Assembly (NCBI RefSeq): GCF_024171605.1
Contig: NZ_JALKAA010000001.1
Coordinates: 1,240,001-1,304,000 of the forward strand
Source of the DNA: Pontibacter sp. HSC-36F09
GTDB taxonomy: Bacteria > Bacteroidota > Bacteroidia > Cytophagales > Hymenobacteraceae
DNA: 64,000 nucleotides
Reading direction: 5' to 3'
A program made the position numbers and the translations under genes. Numbering within the stretch: the first letter of the stretch is position 1; each line of letters begins with the position of its first letter. Under the pieces are notes generated by a model. That model did not search any database and had not been told where the DNA came from. It was given only the letters and a program-made list of their open reading frames with translations. Shown piece after piece: positions 8,955 through 16,558 of this stretch.

Positions 8955-9698
8955 ATGAAATCAGTGGCAGGGCAGAGCGCATTTACCGTGCGTTCCACCG
9001 AAACAGACCAAAGTGGGCAGGCAACGCTGCCGGCCTTGGTCGGCTACATGCAGGAAGCCGCCTGGGACAACACGGCCACCATGGGCATTTCGATGTACGA
9101 ACTGCTGGAGCGCGGCCTGACCTGGGTGCTGCAGCGCATGCGCGTGGAGATGTTCCGCTACCCGAAGCACCGGGAAGGTATAACCGTCGAGACCTGGGCC
9201 TCGGGCCGTGAAAGGGTGTTCCTGCATCGCGACTTCAGGGTATACAGCGCCGACCGCGAGCTCTTGGGACAGGCAACGAGTGTGTGGCTGGTGATGGATG
9301 TGGTGAAGCGGCAGATGGCATCCGTACCTGACTTTATTACCGCCATCGAAGTGGTACCGGGACAGGAGCCATTGCCTTTCGCCAAAGGCAAGCTGCCGCA
9401 GCTGGAGCAGGTTAGCTACGAGCAGCAAATGCCCGTCCGCTGGCACGACATCGACCTGAACCGCCACGTCACCAACACTCGTTACCTGCAGTGGGTGCTC
9501 GAAACGCTACCGGTAGAAGTGCTCGAAAAGCAGCAGTTACAGGAAATAGACATTATCTTTAAGGCCGAGACCACCCTCGGTGACTCCGTATTAGCCACTG
9601 CCGGGCCAGCCGAAGAGGCTAATACGTTCCTGCATAAACTCACCAGCCTCGAATCAGGCAAAGAACTGGTGCAGGCGAAGACGAAGTTTGGGAGCTAG
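8955..9698 (+). CDS. Acyl-ACP thioesterase
   Basis: 247 residues from the chosen ATG at 8955; an upstream in-frame ATG at 8919 would add 12 residues without homology. Releases free fatty acids from acyl carrier protein in the cytosol. Two hotdog folds are visible: the first with MQEAAWDNTATMGIS and LTWVLQRMRVEMFRYP, the second with the conserved VRWHDIDLNRHVTNTRYLQW, where Asp, Asn and His form the expected catalytic set. Stand-alone gene. Confidence 0.93.
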   Translation: MKSVAGQSAFTVRSTETDQSGQATLPALVGYMQEAAWDNTATMGISMYELLERGLTWVLQRMRVEMFRYPKHREGITVETWASGRERVFLHRDFRVYSADRELLGQATSVWLVMDVVKRQMASVPDFITAIEVVPGQEPLPFAKGKLPQLEQVSYEQQMPVRWHDIDLNRHVTNTRYLQWVLETLPVEVLEKQQLQEIDIIFKAETTLGDSVLATAGPAEEANTFLHKLTSLESGKELVQAKTKFGS

Positions 9699-9832
9699 AA
9701 AATCGGGGAGTTTGAGAATTTAAAAGATTCAGGTAGCATAGAGAACCTGTAGACCTGTCCGACTCCTGCACGATAATTTCGCCAGTGGGCAGGAAAGAAT
9801 GCTGTCAACTTCAGGAATAGAGAATCTAAACT

Positions 9833-9913
9833 GTCATCGCGAAAGAATTGAGAGATCTGGATTATTTCAGAACCCTGATTACATTCCAGATTTCTCCCAA
9901 AAGTCGAAATGAT
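9833..9913. repeat. REP-like imperfect palindromic element
   Basis: The left arm (TGTCATCGCGAAAGAATTG..., 9833-9863) and the complement of the right arm (about 9884-9913, reading TCATTTCGACTTTTGGGAG...) align over about 28 nt with a few mismatches; both end in AGATCTGGA / AAATCTGGA. The pattern resembles TCATTTCGAC-type palindromic units scattered in Bacteroidota genomes. Confidence 0.5.
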
Positions 9914-10026
9914 AGAAAAATATCTATTTGACGTCATTAGGTCAGGAGAGGTTAGACTCAGTAAAGCAAAATAGTGACTACAATGCTTATACCTGTATTT
10001 ACCGGAATTGCAGGAATCAGGGGTGG

Positions 10027-10069
10027 GTTAATCGTGCACACAACAATTTAATCATTTAACAATTTAGCC
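10027..10069. repeat. Copy of 14-bp word plus 8-bp-period repeat
   Basis: GTTAATCGTGCACA (10027-10040) matches 3829-3842 exactly. It is followed by units CAATTTAA, TCATTTAA, CAATTTAG, the same family as 2794-2825. Confidence 0.6.
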
Positions 10070-10080
10070 CTCATATCAAT

Positions 10081-10554
10081 ATGATCAATATCAGAAGAGG
10101 AACCATAGACGACCTGCCGCAAGTACACGCCCTTATAAAAGAGCTGGCTGTGTACGAGAAGGCGCCGGATGAAGTGACCAACACGGTTCAGGATATGCAC
10201 TGGGACGGCTTCGGGGAAAACCCGATTTTTAAGTTCTTCGTGGCCGAGACCAAAGAAGGCATTGTAGGTATAGCACTTTACTACATGGCGTATTCCACGT
10301 GGAAAGGCAAAATGCTATTCCTGGAGGACCTGATCGTGACTGAGCGCCTGCGTCGCGGCGGGATCGGCAAAATGCTGTTCAACGCCGTCGCCCGCGAAGC
10401 GAAAGAGATTGGTGCCAAGCGCATGAAATGGCAAGTGCTGGACTGGAACGAACCGGCTATCGCGTTCTATAAAAAAATGGGCGCCAACCTGGATGGCGAA
10501 TGGATCAACTGTAACTTCAACGAAGAACAAATCAAAGGATACAGCGCCAATTAG
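10081..10554 (+). CDS. GNAT family N-acetyltransferase (diamine acetyltransferase-like)
   Basis: 157 residues, one GNAT domain. Transfers acetyl from acetyl-CoA to an amine. The motif LEDLIVTERLRRGGIGKMLF is the acetyl-CoA binding region; the nearby YSTWKGKMLFLEDL pattern is typical of spermidine/spermine (SSAT-type) acetyltransferases, and DWNEPAIAFYKKMGA is the C-terminal motif. A polyamine substrate is therefore likely but not proven. Convergent with the DUF4286 gene across a shared terminator. Confidence 0.88.
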   Translation: MINIRRGTIDDLPQVHALIKELAVYEKAPDEVTNTVQDMHWDGFGENPIFKFFVAETKEGIVGIALYYMAYSTWKGKMLFLEDLIVTERLRRGGIGKMLFNAVAREAKEIGAKRMKWQVLDWNEPAIAFYKKMGANLDGEWINCNFNEEQIKGYSAN

Positions 10555-10601
10555 GGTATAAGTCTCACCTATACCTTAAATCAGCTTTCCTGCTATACGC
10601 A

Positions 10602-10642
10602 AACAGGCCCGTGCTATACCTGAGCACGGGCCTGTTTTTTAT
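10602..10642. terminator. Bidirectional terminator with GGTATA-type word in its loop
   Basis: AACAGGCCCGTGCT (10602-10615) pairs perfectly with 10623-10636 and is followed by Ts. The loop ATACCTG belongs to a GCTATACCTG word. Confidence 0.85.
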
Positions 10643-10655
10643 TAGCAGTAGTTGA

Positions 10656-10982
10656 TTACTGCGCTCGTTCCACATCCCGGCTAACGATTTCCAGCAAAGA
10701 GCGGAAAGCGACGTATTTCTCCGGGTAGCGCTCCTGTACTTTCGCCTGTAGGGCGGGCGCATGGTCGCGCTGGTATTCTTCCAGATCCTCCAGGTTGCGG
10801 CAGGTATACTGCACCGCGTAAGTGGTACCGCCATTGTCTTCTTCGTGCAGCAGGCGGGCAATCTGGTTGTTCAGGAAATAGCCGGTGGCCATTACCTCCG
10901 GTATGTGCGTGCTCTTCATCCAGTCCAGCCACTCTGCGGCCACGCTGTTGTCGATATTGATAGTTACGTTGTATATGATCAT
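10656..10982 (-). CDS. DUF4286 family protein
   Basis: 108 residues from the Met at 10982 (MIIYNVTINIDN); a Met two residues upstream (10988) is possible. Small cytosolic ferredoxin-like protein of the Bacteroidota family DUF4286, which may form a dimeric alpha/beta barrel. Key stretches are WLDWMKSTHIPEVMATGYF and YAVQYTCRNLEDLEEYQRDHAP. No function is established. Single gene, divergent from the YdeI-like gene with only about 50 nt between starts. Confidence 0.85.
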   Translation of the reverse strand: MIIYNVTINIDNSVAAEWLDWMKSTHIPEVMATGYFLNNQIARLLHEEDNGGTTYAVQYTCRNLEDLEEYQRDHAPALQAKVQERYPEKYVAFRSLLEIVSRDVERAQ

Positions 10983-11031
10983 ACTCAAAATTACGATTTT
11001 TCTGTTAGTTTAGAGCTCCAATAGGTATACG

Positions 11032-11667
11032 ATGATGCAGGACATAGCCAAAAAATTAAATCTAAAAGCAGGGTGGCAGATGCTGGTGCTCAATGCGCAG
11101 GCAGGTATAGCGGAGGCTCTAACGGCCCAGAGTATAGACGTACACAGTACACCTGCTATAGGTATAGCCTATGATGCCGTGCAGGTGTTTGCCACCGATA
11201 GCCGCGAGCTCAACTACTACGTGCCACTTGCCGTGCCTTCCCTTAAACCAAATGGGCAGCTCTGGATAGCTTATCCCAAGAAATCGTCAGGTATAAAATC
11301 GGATCTGAACCGGGACGCAGGCTGGGAGGCAATATCGAGTTTAGGCTATGCTCCAGTCAGGCAGGTAGCGATAGACGATACATGGTCTTCATTGCGGTTC
11401 AAGCACGAATCTGAACGAAGTGCGCCATCGAAGTTTGGGGTTGATGCGCCAGGTATAGACCGCAAGAACAGGACTGTTGAAATACCGCAGGACCTGCGCG
11501 AAGCACTGGAGTCGGCTGGGTTGCTGGAGACTTTTGAGAAACTAGCCTTTACGCACCGCAAAGAACACGTGCTGGCCGTGCAGGAAGCCAAACGACCTGA
11601 AACCCGTGCCAACCGCATCGGCAAAACCATTCAGATGCTGATGGGGCAACAACTCCTTGGCCGCTAG
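11032..11667 (+). CDS. YdeI/OmpD-associated domain protein with DUF3052-like N-terminus
   Basis: 211 residues. The C-terminal part (about 140-211, IPQDLREALESAGLLETFEKLAFTH then RPETRANRIGKTIQML) matches the YdeI/OmpD-associated family. The N-terminal part (KLNLKAGWQMLVLNAQAG... YAYPKKSSG-like, SDLNRD) resembles small DUF3052-type proteins. Function unknown. The gene carries five GGTATA words, four of them read as Gly-Ile codons. Start ATG 11032 or the adjacent ATG 11035. Confidence 0.75.
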   Translation: MMQDIAKKLNLKAGWQMLVLNAQAGIAEALTAQSIDVHSTPAIGIAYDAVQVFATDSRELNYYVPLAVPSLKPNGQLWIAYPKKSSGIKSDLNRDAGWEAISSLGYAPVRQVAIDDTWSSLRFKHESERSAPSKFGVDAPGIDRKNRTVEIPQDLREALESAGLLETFEKLAFTHRKEHVLAVQEAKRPETRANRIGKTIQMLMGQQLLGR

Positions 11668-11822
11668 TGTTGTTATAACGTAGATTTTGAGCGTATTTAA
11701 TTCGGCTTGGTTCAGTTTGCCGACTTGTATCTGGCAGATAAGGTATAAGCCAACTAACCTCGATCAGGTATAGCGCTAGTGGACAACAGATAAAGATCAT
11801 GTTCTATACCTGACACCAAAAA

Positions 11823-11871
11823 TCATAAAAAAGACCGCAGCAGGCTATACCTGCTGCGGTCTTTTTTATGA
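11823..11871. terminator. Strong bidirectional terminator, stem of 18-22 bp
   Basis: AAAAAAGACCGCAGCAGG (11827-11844) pairs perfectly with 11850-11867; four more pairs extend it to 11823 and 11871. The loop CTATA is the centre of a GGCTATACC word. It separates the convergent YdeI-like and lipoprotein genes. Confidence 0.9.
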
Positions 11872-11886
11872 GTTCTGAGAAAGCGC

Positions 11887-12453
11887 TTAGTTCGTCACGA
11901 TCACATTGAAGCTCACATCGACGTCCGTTTCGCCGGCAGTTGTGTTGGTTCCTGTTTTGAGGCCTCCCGGCTGATGCTTCAATACTACTTTTAGCTTGCC
12001 GTTGCCTATACCTGCTCCAGTTGTCACAGTAGACTCTAGCCCGACAGGTCGGTTATTTTGGTCCATGTCTGTGATGGCCACATTTACTGTCGCACTGCTT
12101 CCCGCATCCGGCGTGAAGGTATACACAAGCAGGTGCTCGTCGCGCTCGTTTTTGATCTCTGCCGTCATATCGGCTACAGGGTTTTTGCTTTCGTCGGTTA
12201 TGGTCACCACAGCCGTGTACTCTGTGCCTGGCCGAAGTGTGAGCGGTGCGTTCTGTACCGGTGTACCGGTCAGGGTGCTGATGGTTGCTTCTGTGTCCTG
12301 ACCTTTTCCGGTTGGGGTCAGCGAGATGGTGACAGCCGTTATTACCTCCTGTTCATCCTCCGGACCTGGCTCGTCCTCATCTTTGCAGGAAGAGAAAGTG
12401 AGCAGGCTGCCCATCAGCAGGAAAGCGAGGTATGGTCTGAGTAGTTTGTTCAT
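11887..12453 (-). CDS. Small lipoprotein, paralogue of the gene at 12716-13285
   Basis: 188 residues, lipobox FSSC (Cys23) followed by an acidic stretch. The remainder is beta-rich with no domain I can name with certainty; such proteins beside TonB receptors are sometimes annotated as periplasmic-binding-fold proteins. The signal peptide (RPYLAFLLMGSLLTFS) is nearly identical to that of the upstream paralogue, and both end in a LKHQPG ... GETDVD(V/I)SF pattern. This copy lacks the His clusters of its paralogue. Last gene of the His-rich/TonB locus. Confidence 0.8.
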   Translation of the reverse strand: MNKLLRPYLAFLLMGSLLTFSSCKDEDEPGPEDEQEVITAVTISLTPTGKGQDTEATISTLTGTPVQNAPLTLRPGTEYTAVVTITDESKNPVADMTAEIKNERDEHLLVYTFTPDAGSSATVNVAITDMDQNNRPVGLESTVTTGAGIGNGKLKVVLKHQPGGLKTGTNTTAGETDVDVSFNVIVTN

Positions 12454-12661
12454 GCTTTTTAGTTTCGTGAGGATTCTCCAGTTAATCAGGGGCTAAATAT
12501 AGTGTTTTATTCAGAAGATGGAGCGCTGCAAGTGCCAGTGCATTTCCAGGCAGCTGGTTATGCGGATTTACGCCAAATACAATGCTGTAGTTATAAAGGC
12601 CCACTGCTAAACCGGAAGCCGTTTTTTCACAACTCAATCATTTAGTCCTATGTGATGAATG

Positions 12662-12693
12662 AGAAAGGGGGTACCGACTGGCATCCCCTTTCT
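12662..12693 (-). terminator. Hairpin between the two paralogous lipoprotein genes
   Basis: AGAAAGGGG (12662-12670) pairs with CCCCTTTCT (12685-12693). Read on the minus strand it follows the stop of the 12716-13285 gene and may end or attenuate transcription before the second lipoprotein gene. Confidence 0.5.
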
Positions 12694-12715
12694 GTGTTAT
12701 GCAGTTATCTAAAGG

Positions 12716-13285
12716 CTACTGAACTTTGGTGTCAAACGAGATATCCACGTCTGTCTCGCCGGTGTTCTCGTTGCTGGTGCTGCTCTTGGTGCCCGGCTGG
12801 TGCTTCAGTAGAATACGTACTTTTCCTGTTCCGGCAGCATTGGTTGTCGCCGATGTTTCCAAACCTATCGGGCGGCCATTGGCATCCTTATCGATTTTGC
12901 TGAAAGCAACCAGACTCTGTGGCGTCACCTGGTAGAAAACCTCGTGTGCTGTTCCTTCTTCACGAATATCCGTTGTCAGATCGTGCGTGTCGTGGTGATC
13001 GCCATGCGCTTCCTCAGAGGCAAAGGAGATAGAACCGGTATACGTGGTGTTGGCGCTGAGCACTAACTCATCTATGGCAGGAGCGTTTCCGCCCGGGCCG
13101 TCCAGGTCTTCCCAGGTAGCTGTAATTGCCTGGCCACCAGTGGAAGGCGTAAGCGTCAGGGTCACGGTCGTTACTACATCGTGCTCGTGGTCCGGCTCAG
13201 GTTCCTCCTCATCTTTACAGGCCGAAAATGTAAGTAAGCTGCCCATTAGCAGAAATGCGAGGTATGGTCTGAATGATTTTTTCAT
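12716..13285 (-). CDS. His-containing lipoprotein next to TonB receptor
   Basis: 189 residues, lipobox FSAC (Cys23), then an acidic His stretch DHEHD (about 32-36). A second cluster EEAHGDHHDTHD lies near the middle. His/Asp clusters of this sort commonly bind transition metals. The rest is beta-rich and ends with the LKHQPG and GETDVDISFD motifs shared with the 11887-12453 paralogue. It starts 51 nt after the TonB-receptor stop, so co-transcription is likely. I infer a surface or periplasmic metal-binding partner of that receptor. Confidence 0.8.
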   Translation of the reverse strand: MKKSFRPYLAFLLMGSLLTFSACKDEEEPEPDHEHDVVTTVTLTLTPSTGGQAITATWEDLDGPGGNAPAIDELVLSANTTYTGSISFASEEAHGDHHDTHDLTTDIREEGTAHEVFYQVTPQSLVAFSKIDKDANGRPIGLETSATTNAAGTGKVRILLKHQPGTKSSTSNENTGETDVDISFDTKVQ

Positions 13286-13336
13286 GATAAATAAACTGTT
13301 TTGAGTTTAATTGATTTAACTTTTTGATAAAGGTGA

Positions 13337-15685
13337 CTACAGCGGAACCTTGATGCGGAACATGATCATGCGGCCCATCTCGTCGGCAAAGTACCGGAGG
13401 CGGTTCTGATAATCGCGGTAGCTGGTGTTGAGCAGGTTGCTGCCCACTATACCTAGCTCCACCTGTTGCTTCCCGAACTGCAGTTGCGTGCCCGCCTCGG
13501 CGTGCAGCAGGAAATAAGCATCAGGCGCCGCTAAAACAGGATCAGACTGCGCATCAGAACGGCCCTGACGACCAACATACAATCCTCCAAGCGCCAGATA
13601 GCTGTCAGATAGCCGGGAGGCACTCCTGTTTTCGAAGCTGTAACGGAGGGTATTGTCAGTGCGGCCAGGCGTAATGAACGGCAGGTAACTGTCTGTTTCC
13701 CTGTTCTTGGCGTATACCAGCGACGTTTTGTTGTTCAGCGTCAGCCGGTTGGTCAGGGCATAGTCGAAGTTGAGGTCCGCCCCCCAGAACCGCGCATCGG
13801 CCTGCATGTACTCGGCCTGCAGGTAGGCGCCCCCTATGCCCAGCGCATAGTCTGGCAGTATCTGCAGGTAAATGTAATTGTTAATGGTGTTGTAATAGAG
13901 ACTAAGCTCCCCGTTCAGGCGGGGGTTAGAATGGTAATTGAGGGTAGCCATCGTGTTCACGGCATCTTCTGAAATCAGCTCCGGGTTACCACGCTCAAAA
14001 GAAGCCGCACTGTTGTGCAGCCCGTTGGCAAACAACTCATAAGCATGCGGTGCGCGGGAGGCGTAGCCCACATTGGCACTCAGCGTAACGTGGTAGCCCA
14101 GGTCGTACAGTGCACCGAAGCTTCCGGAAAAGTTATGAAACGTGTATGACGGGCGCAGCACGCCCTCCGTACGATTCCACCGTTTAATGTCGAGCGATTT
14201 ATTGTCGTAGCGGATGCCGGCCTCCAGCTGCAGGTTATCCTTTCGCCATTTCTCTGAGATAAAAGCACCGATGGTGGTATTGATGAAGTATGGCAACAGG
14301 GGCCTGGTGTTGGCAGCATAGGTATTATTCTGCCAGATAGTAGATACCCCCACGCTTCCGGAGAGATTAGCAACCGGCTTATGCTCCCACACCAGCTCGG
14401 TCGTATGCGTCTGTAGGTCCAGGTCCAGCTGCGGACGGTCGCCGGTGTTGCGGTGGCGGTCATACTCCTGCCGCACGTTCTGCTGCAGCCCGTAGGTGAA
14501 CTGCAACTCACCGGCCTCCCCTGTCTGGTAAAAAGCTTTGGCCTTGAGCAGGTGGTGCGTCACATCCTGGTAAGGGCGGGCAATGGTATAGGTAAAGCTG
14601 CCCGTCTCTTCCGGCTGTTCCCGCCCGATGGCGTTGGCCAGATCCGTCAGGTTACCGATATGCGCCGACGACAGAAAGCCCAGCTTGGTGTGAAAATAAC
14701 TGTAGTACAGCTCTGCCCCGAAGTGCTGCCGCTTATAGCCCAGCGTAGCTGCCAGGTTTTGTTCTTCAAAGCCTGTGTTGTCTAAATTATACCTAGGAGC
14801 CTGCGCGCTGCCTGCTTTCTTAACAGAGGTATGAAGGCGCCAGCTCAGCGGCAATTGCCGAAGCCTGCCCTCTGCCATGCCGGCTACCGTGCCCATGCGG
14901 TTGTTGGTGCTGCCAATGAGGGTAACCTCACCGCTTATACCTGCAGAGTCCGGTAACGGACTAGGCTCTACCAGCACAATGCCGCCAATGGCATCGGAGC
15001 CGTAGCGCACCCCCGCCGCACCCTTGATCACCCGCATCTGCTGGGCGTTCAGCGGGTCAATTTCCGGAGCGTGCTCGTTCCCCCACTGTTGCGATTCGTG
15101 CCGCACACCATTGTTCATGATCACTACGCGGTTGCCGAACAGGCCGTGTATAACAGGCTTGGAAACAGTAGGACCCGTTTGCACAGAACTTACACCTGTC
15201 AGCTTTTTCAGCGATTCGCCCAGCGAAAGTCCGCGGGTTTCCGCTAGTTCGCGCCCTTGGAGCGTTTCGGTTGCCTGCGCCTGCTCCTGCAGGCGGCTTC
15301 CGGTGATCTCTACAGCTTCCAGTTGCTGCGCATCGATGTGCAGGGTCAGGTTTCGCACGGTAGAGGTCGTCATCCGAAGCGAAGGCCGTTCCGTTACATA
15401 CCCGATGTAGGTCACCTTTAAGGTATAGCTGCCGCGGCACAGGTGGTGAAAATGGTAGTTGCCGTATTCATCCGACAACGTACCTCGCTGCAGCTCCTCT
15501 ATATAAATAGTGGCGCCGATCAGTGGCTCCCGGGTGTCGTGGTCCAGCACCTTACCCGAGAGGGTTAGGCCGCAGTCCTGTTCCGGATTGTCGCCGTCCA
15601 GGTATAGCTGCTCCTGCGCTACTGCCAGTGGAGTAATCAAGAGTAACTGCCACAACAGCAGGAAAATGAATTTAGATCTGAACAC
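13337..15685 (-). CDS. TonB-dependent outer-membrane receptor
   Basis: 782 residues with a GTG start at 15685. A signal peptide (about 1-23) precedes a carboxypeptidase-like regulatory domain (GKVLDHDTREPLIGATIYIEE), a plug domain (ITGSRLQEQAQATETLQG, VVIMNNGVRHESQQW) and a 22-strand-type barrel. The C-terminus ends in an aromatic/hydrophobic strand (MIMFRIKVPL). It imports a bound substrate through the outer membrane with TonB energy. No SusD partner is present. The neighbours (His-rich small protein upstream, His-containing lipoprotein downstream) point to a metal ion or metal complex rather than a glycan; this is inference. Confidence 0.93.
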   Translation of the reverse strand: MFRSKFIFLLLWQLLLITPLAVAQEQLYLDGDNPEQDCGLTLSGKVLDHDTREPLIGATIYIEELQRGTLSDEYGNYHFHHLCRGSYTLKVTYIGYVTERPSLRMTTSTVRNLTLHIDAQQLEAVEITGSRLQEQAQATETLQGRELAETRGLSLGESLKKLTGVSSVQTGPTVSKPVIHGLFGNRVVIMNNGVRHESQQWGNEHAPEIDPLNAQQMRVIKGAAGVRYGSDAIGGIVLVEPSPLPDSAGISGEVTLIGSTNNRMGTVAGMAEGRLRQLPLSWRLHTSVKKAGSAQAPRYNLDNTGFEEQNLAATLGYKRQHFGAELYYSYFHTKLGFLSSAHIGNLTDLANAIGREQPEETGSFTYTIARPYQDVTHHLLKAKAFYQTGEAGELQFTYGLQQNVRQEYDRHRNTGDRPQLDLDLQTHTTELVWEHKPVANLSGSVGVSTIWQNNTYAANTRPLLPYFINTTIGAFISEKWRKDNLQLEAGIRYDNKSLDIKRWNRTEGVLRPSYTFHNFSGSFGALYDLGYHVTLSANVGYASRAPHAYELFANGLHNSAASFERGNPELISEDAVNTMATLNYHSNPRLNGELSLYYNTINNYIYLQILPDYALGIGGAYLQAEYMQADARFWGADLNFDYALTNRLTLNNKTSLVYAKNRETDSYLPFITPGRTDNTLRYSFENRSASRLSDSYLALGGLYVGRQGRSDAQSDPVLAAPDAYFLLHAEAGTQLQFGKQQVELGIVGSNLLNTSYRDYQNRLRYFADEMGRMIMFRIKVPL

Positions 15686-15915
15686 AGAATGTTTAGAATT
15701 TAGGTATAAGGTATAGACTACAGCGTCTCTCTAACCCGTCGGCTGAAAAAACCGCAGGTATAGGTATAGCTATTATGCCAGGAAAATAAACAGGATACCA
15801 GCAGGCAGCACACAGCGTCGCATCTGGGCAGCAGGTATGCAAAACTGATAAACCAGCCTAAACACAGGTGTCGGGAGAGGCGACACGCCGTAAGACCGGA
15901 AAAAAAGCGAAAGGT

Positions 15916-16242
15916 TTAGCCGAGTGCGGGGGGGCCGCGAAGTTTGAGGCGGGCAAATGAATCGAAAGCCGAGTACTGGGTATACCGGGCGGTATACTTT
16001 GTGAGTACAATAGGTGCTGCAAAGGTATAGACTGTGGTGGCGCTTTGATAGGGCGCTCCAAACAGATCCTCGACCGGACAGTGGTTGTGTTTTTTCTCGA
16101 CATGCGCGTTTTTCTGGTCGCCTGGGTGGCTGTGCGCTGTGTGGGCATGGCTGTGCAGGCTGAGCAGCAACTGATCCGGCACCATGGCGCGCGTGAACAG
16201 CAGCAGCAGAAAAAGGGCGATATATGTCGTGAACCGGTACAC
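15916..16242 (-). CDS. Small His-rich exported protein
   Basis: 108 residues. A hydrophobic N-terminus (about 6-21) acts as signal or membrane anchor. Two His clusters follow: HSHAHTAHSH at 30-39 and HVEKKHNHC at 47-55, then CPVEDLF. The C-terminus ends LRGPPALG. I recall similar small proteins ending in RGPP upstream of TonB receptors in related bacteria; none has a proven role to my knowledge. The clusters suggest zinc, copper or nickel binding. It is separated from the receptor gene by 230 nt holding several GGTATA words and no clear second promoter. Confidence 0.75.
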   Translation of the reverse strand: MYRFTTYIALFLLLLFTRAMVPDQLLLSLHSHAHTAHSHPGDQKNAHVEKKHNHCPVEDLFGAPYQSATTVYTFAAPIVLTKYTARYTQYSAFDSFARLKLRGPPALG

Positions 16243-16261
16243 CTAAAGCAAGGCTATAAAA

Positions 16262-16269
16262 CAAAGATA
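16262..16269 (-). promoter_or_regulatory. Promoter -7 element of the His-rich gene
   Basis: On the minus strand this reads TATCTTTG, an exact match to TAnnTTTG, 19 nt upstream of the start codon at 16242. The expected -33 region falls inside the palindrome at 16283-16299. Confidence 0.55.
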
Positions 16270-16282
16270 ATCGTTTTTCACC

Positions 16283-16299
16283 ATTGTTGTATCAACAAT
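16283..16299. promoter_or_regulatory. 17-bp palindrome, candidate operator
   Basis: ATTGTTG-TAT-CAACAAT is a perfect 7-3-7 inverted repeat. It lies about 40 nt upstream of the His-rich gene and over the -33 region of its TATCTTTG promoter, the position expected of a repressor site. A Fur/Zur-type regulator is a guess from the neighbourhood; the sequence is not a classical Fur box. Confidence 0.5.
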
Positions 16300-16558
16300 T
16301 AAACATTTCGCTTGCTCAGGTTCAATCTCTTGGCAAAGCCATCAGCGAAATCATGCCAAAACAACAAGTTTTATACCTGTGTGCTCCTTAACGCAGAAGG
16401 TATAGCGGATGTTTTCTGACAACCTGTCACAAACGGGTCGGTTCTATACCTGTGGAACAGGATTTGAAAGCGCTTGGGCAGGTATTCCCTTGTCGTTTTC
16501 GCAGGCATCGGTTTCAAAGACATCACTTATTAAAAGATAGATTTTAAAAGTATAGCAC

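Larger units (their letters stand above)
9699..10080. other. 382-bp intergenic region with small repeats
   Basis: No gene is supported. It contains an imperfect inverted repeat at 9833-9913, one TATACC word, the 14-bp word shared with 3829-3842, and 8-bp-period TTTAA units just before the acetyltransferase start. Confidence 0.6.
16243..16558. other. 316-bp divergent spacer between His-rich gene and htpG
   Basis: Apart from the promoter and palindrome near the left end, it holds at least three GGTATA/TATACC words. I see no CIRCE-like heat-shock element and no clear htpG promoter. Confidence 0.5.

Noticed and set aside
9695..9937. 80-residue minus-strand open frame in the 9.7-10.1 kb spacer
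   Set aside because: It is the translation of a REP-like imperfect palindrome.
12652..12903. 83-residue plus-strand frame between the lipoprotein paralogues
   Set aside because: It is antisense to the end of a certain lipoprotein gene and includes a terminator hairpin.
11887..15685. SusC/SusD-type polysaccharide utilisation locus
   Set aside because: There is no SusD homologue and no glycoside hydrolase; the two lipoproteins are short and beta-rich.
15773..16264. 163-residue frame overlapping the His-rich gene
   Set aside because: Out of frame with the His-rich protein, which has a signal peptide, His clusters and a promoter; this frame shows only Pro/Arg-rich sequence.
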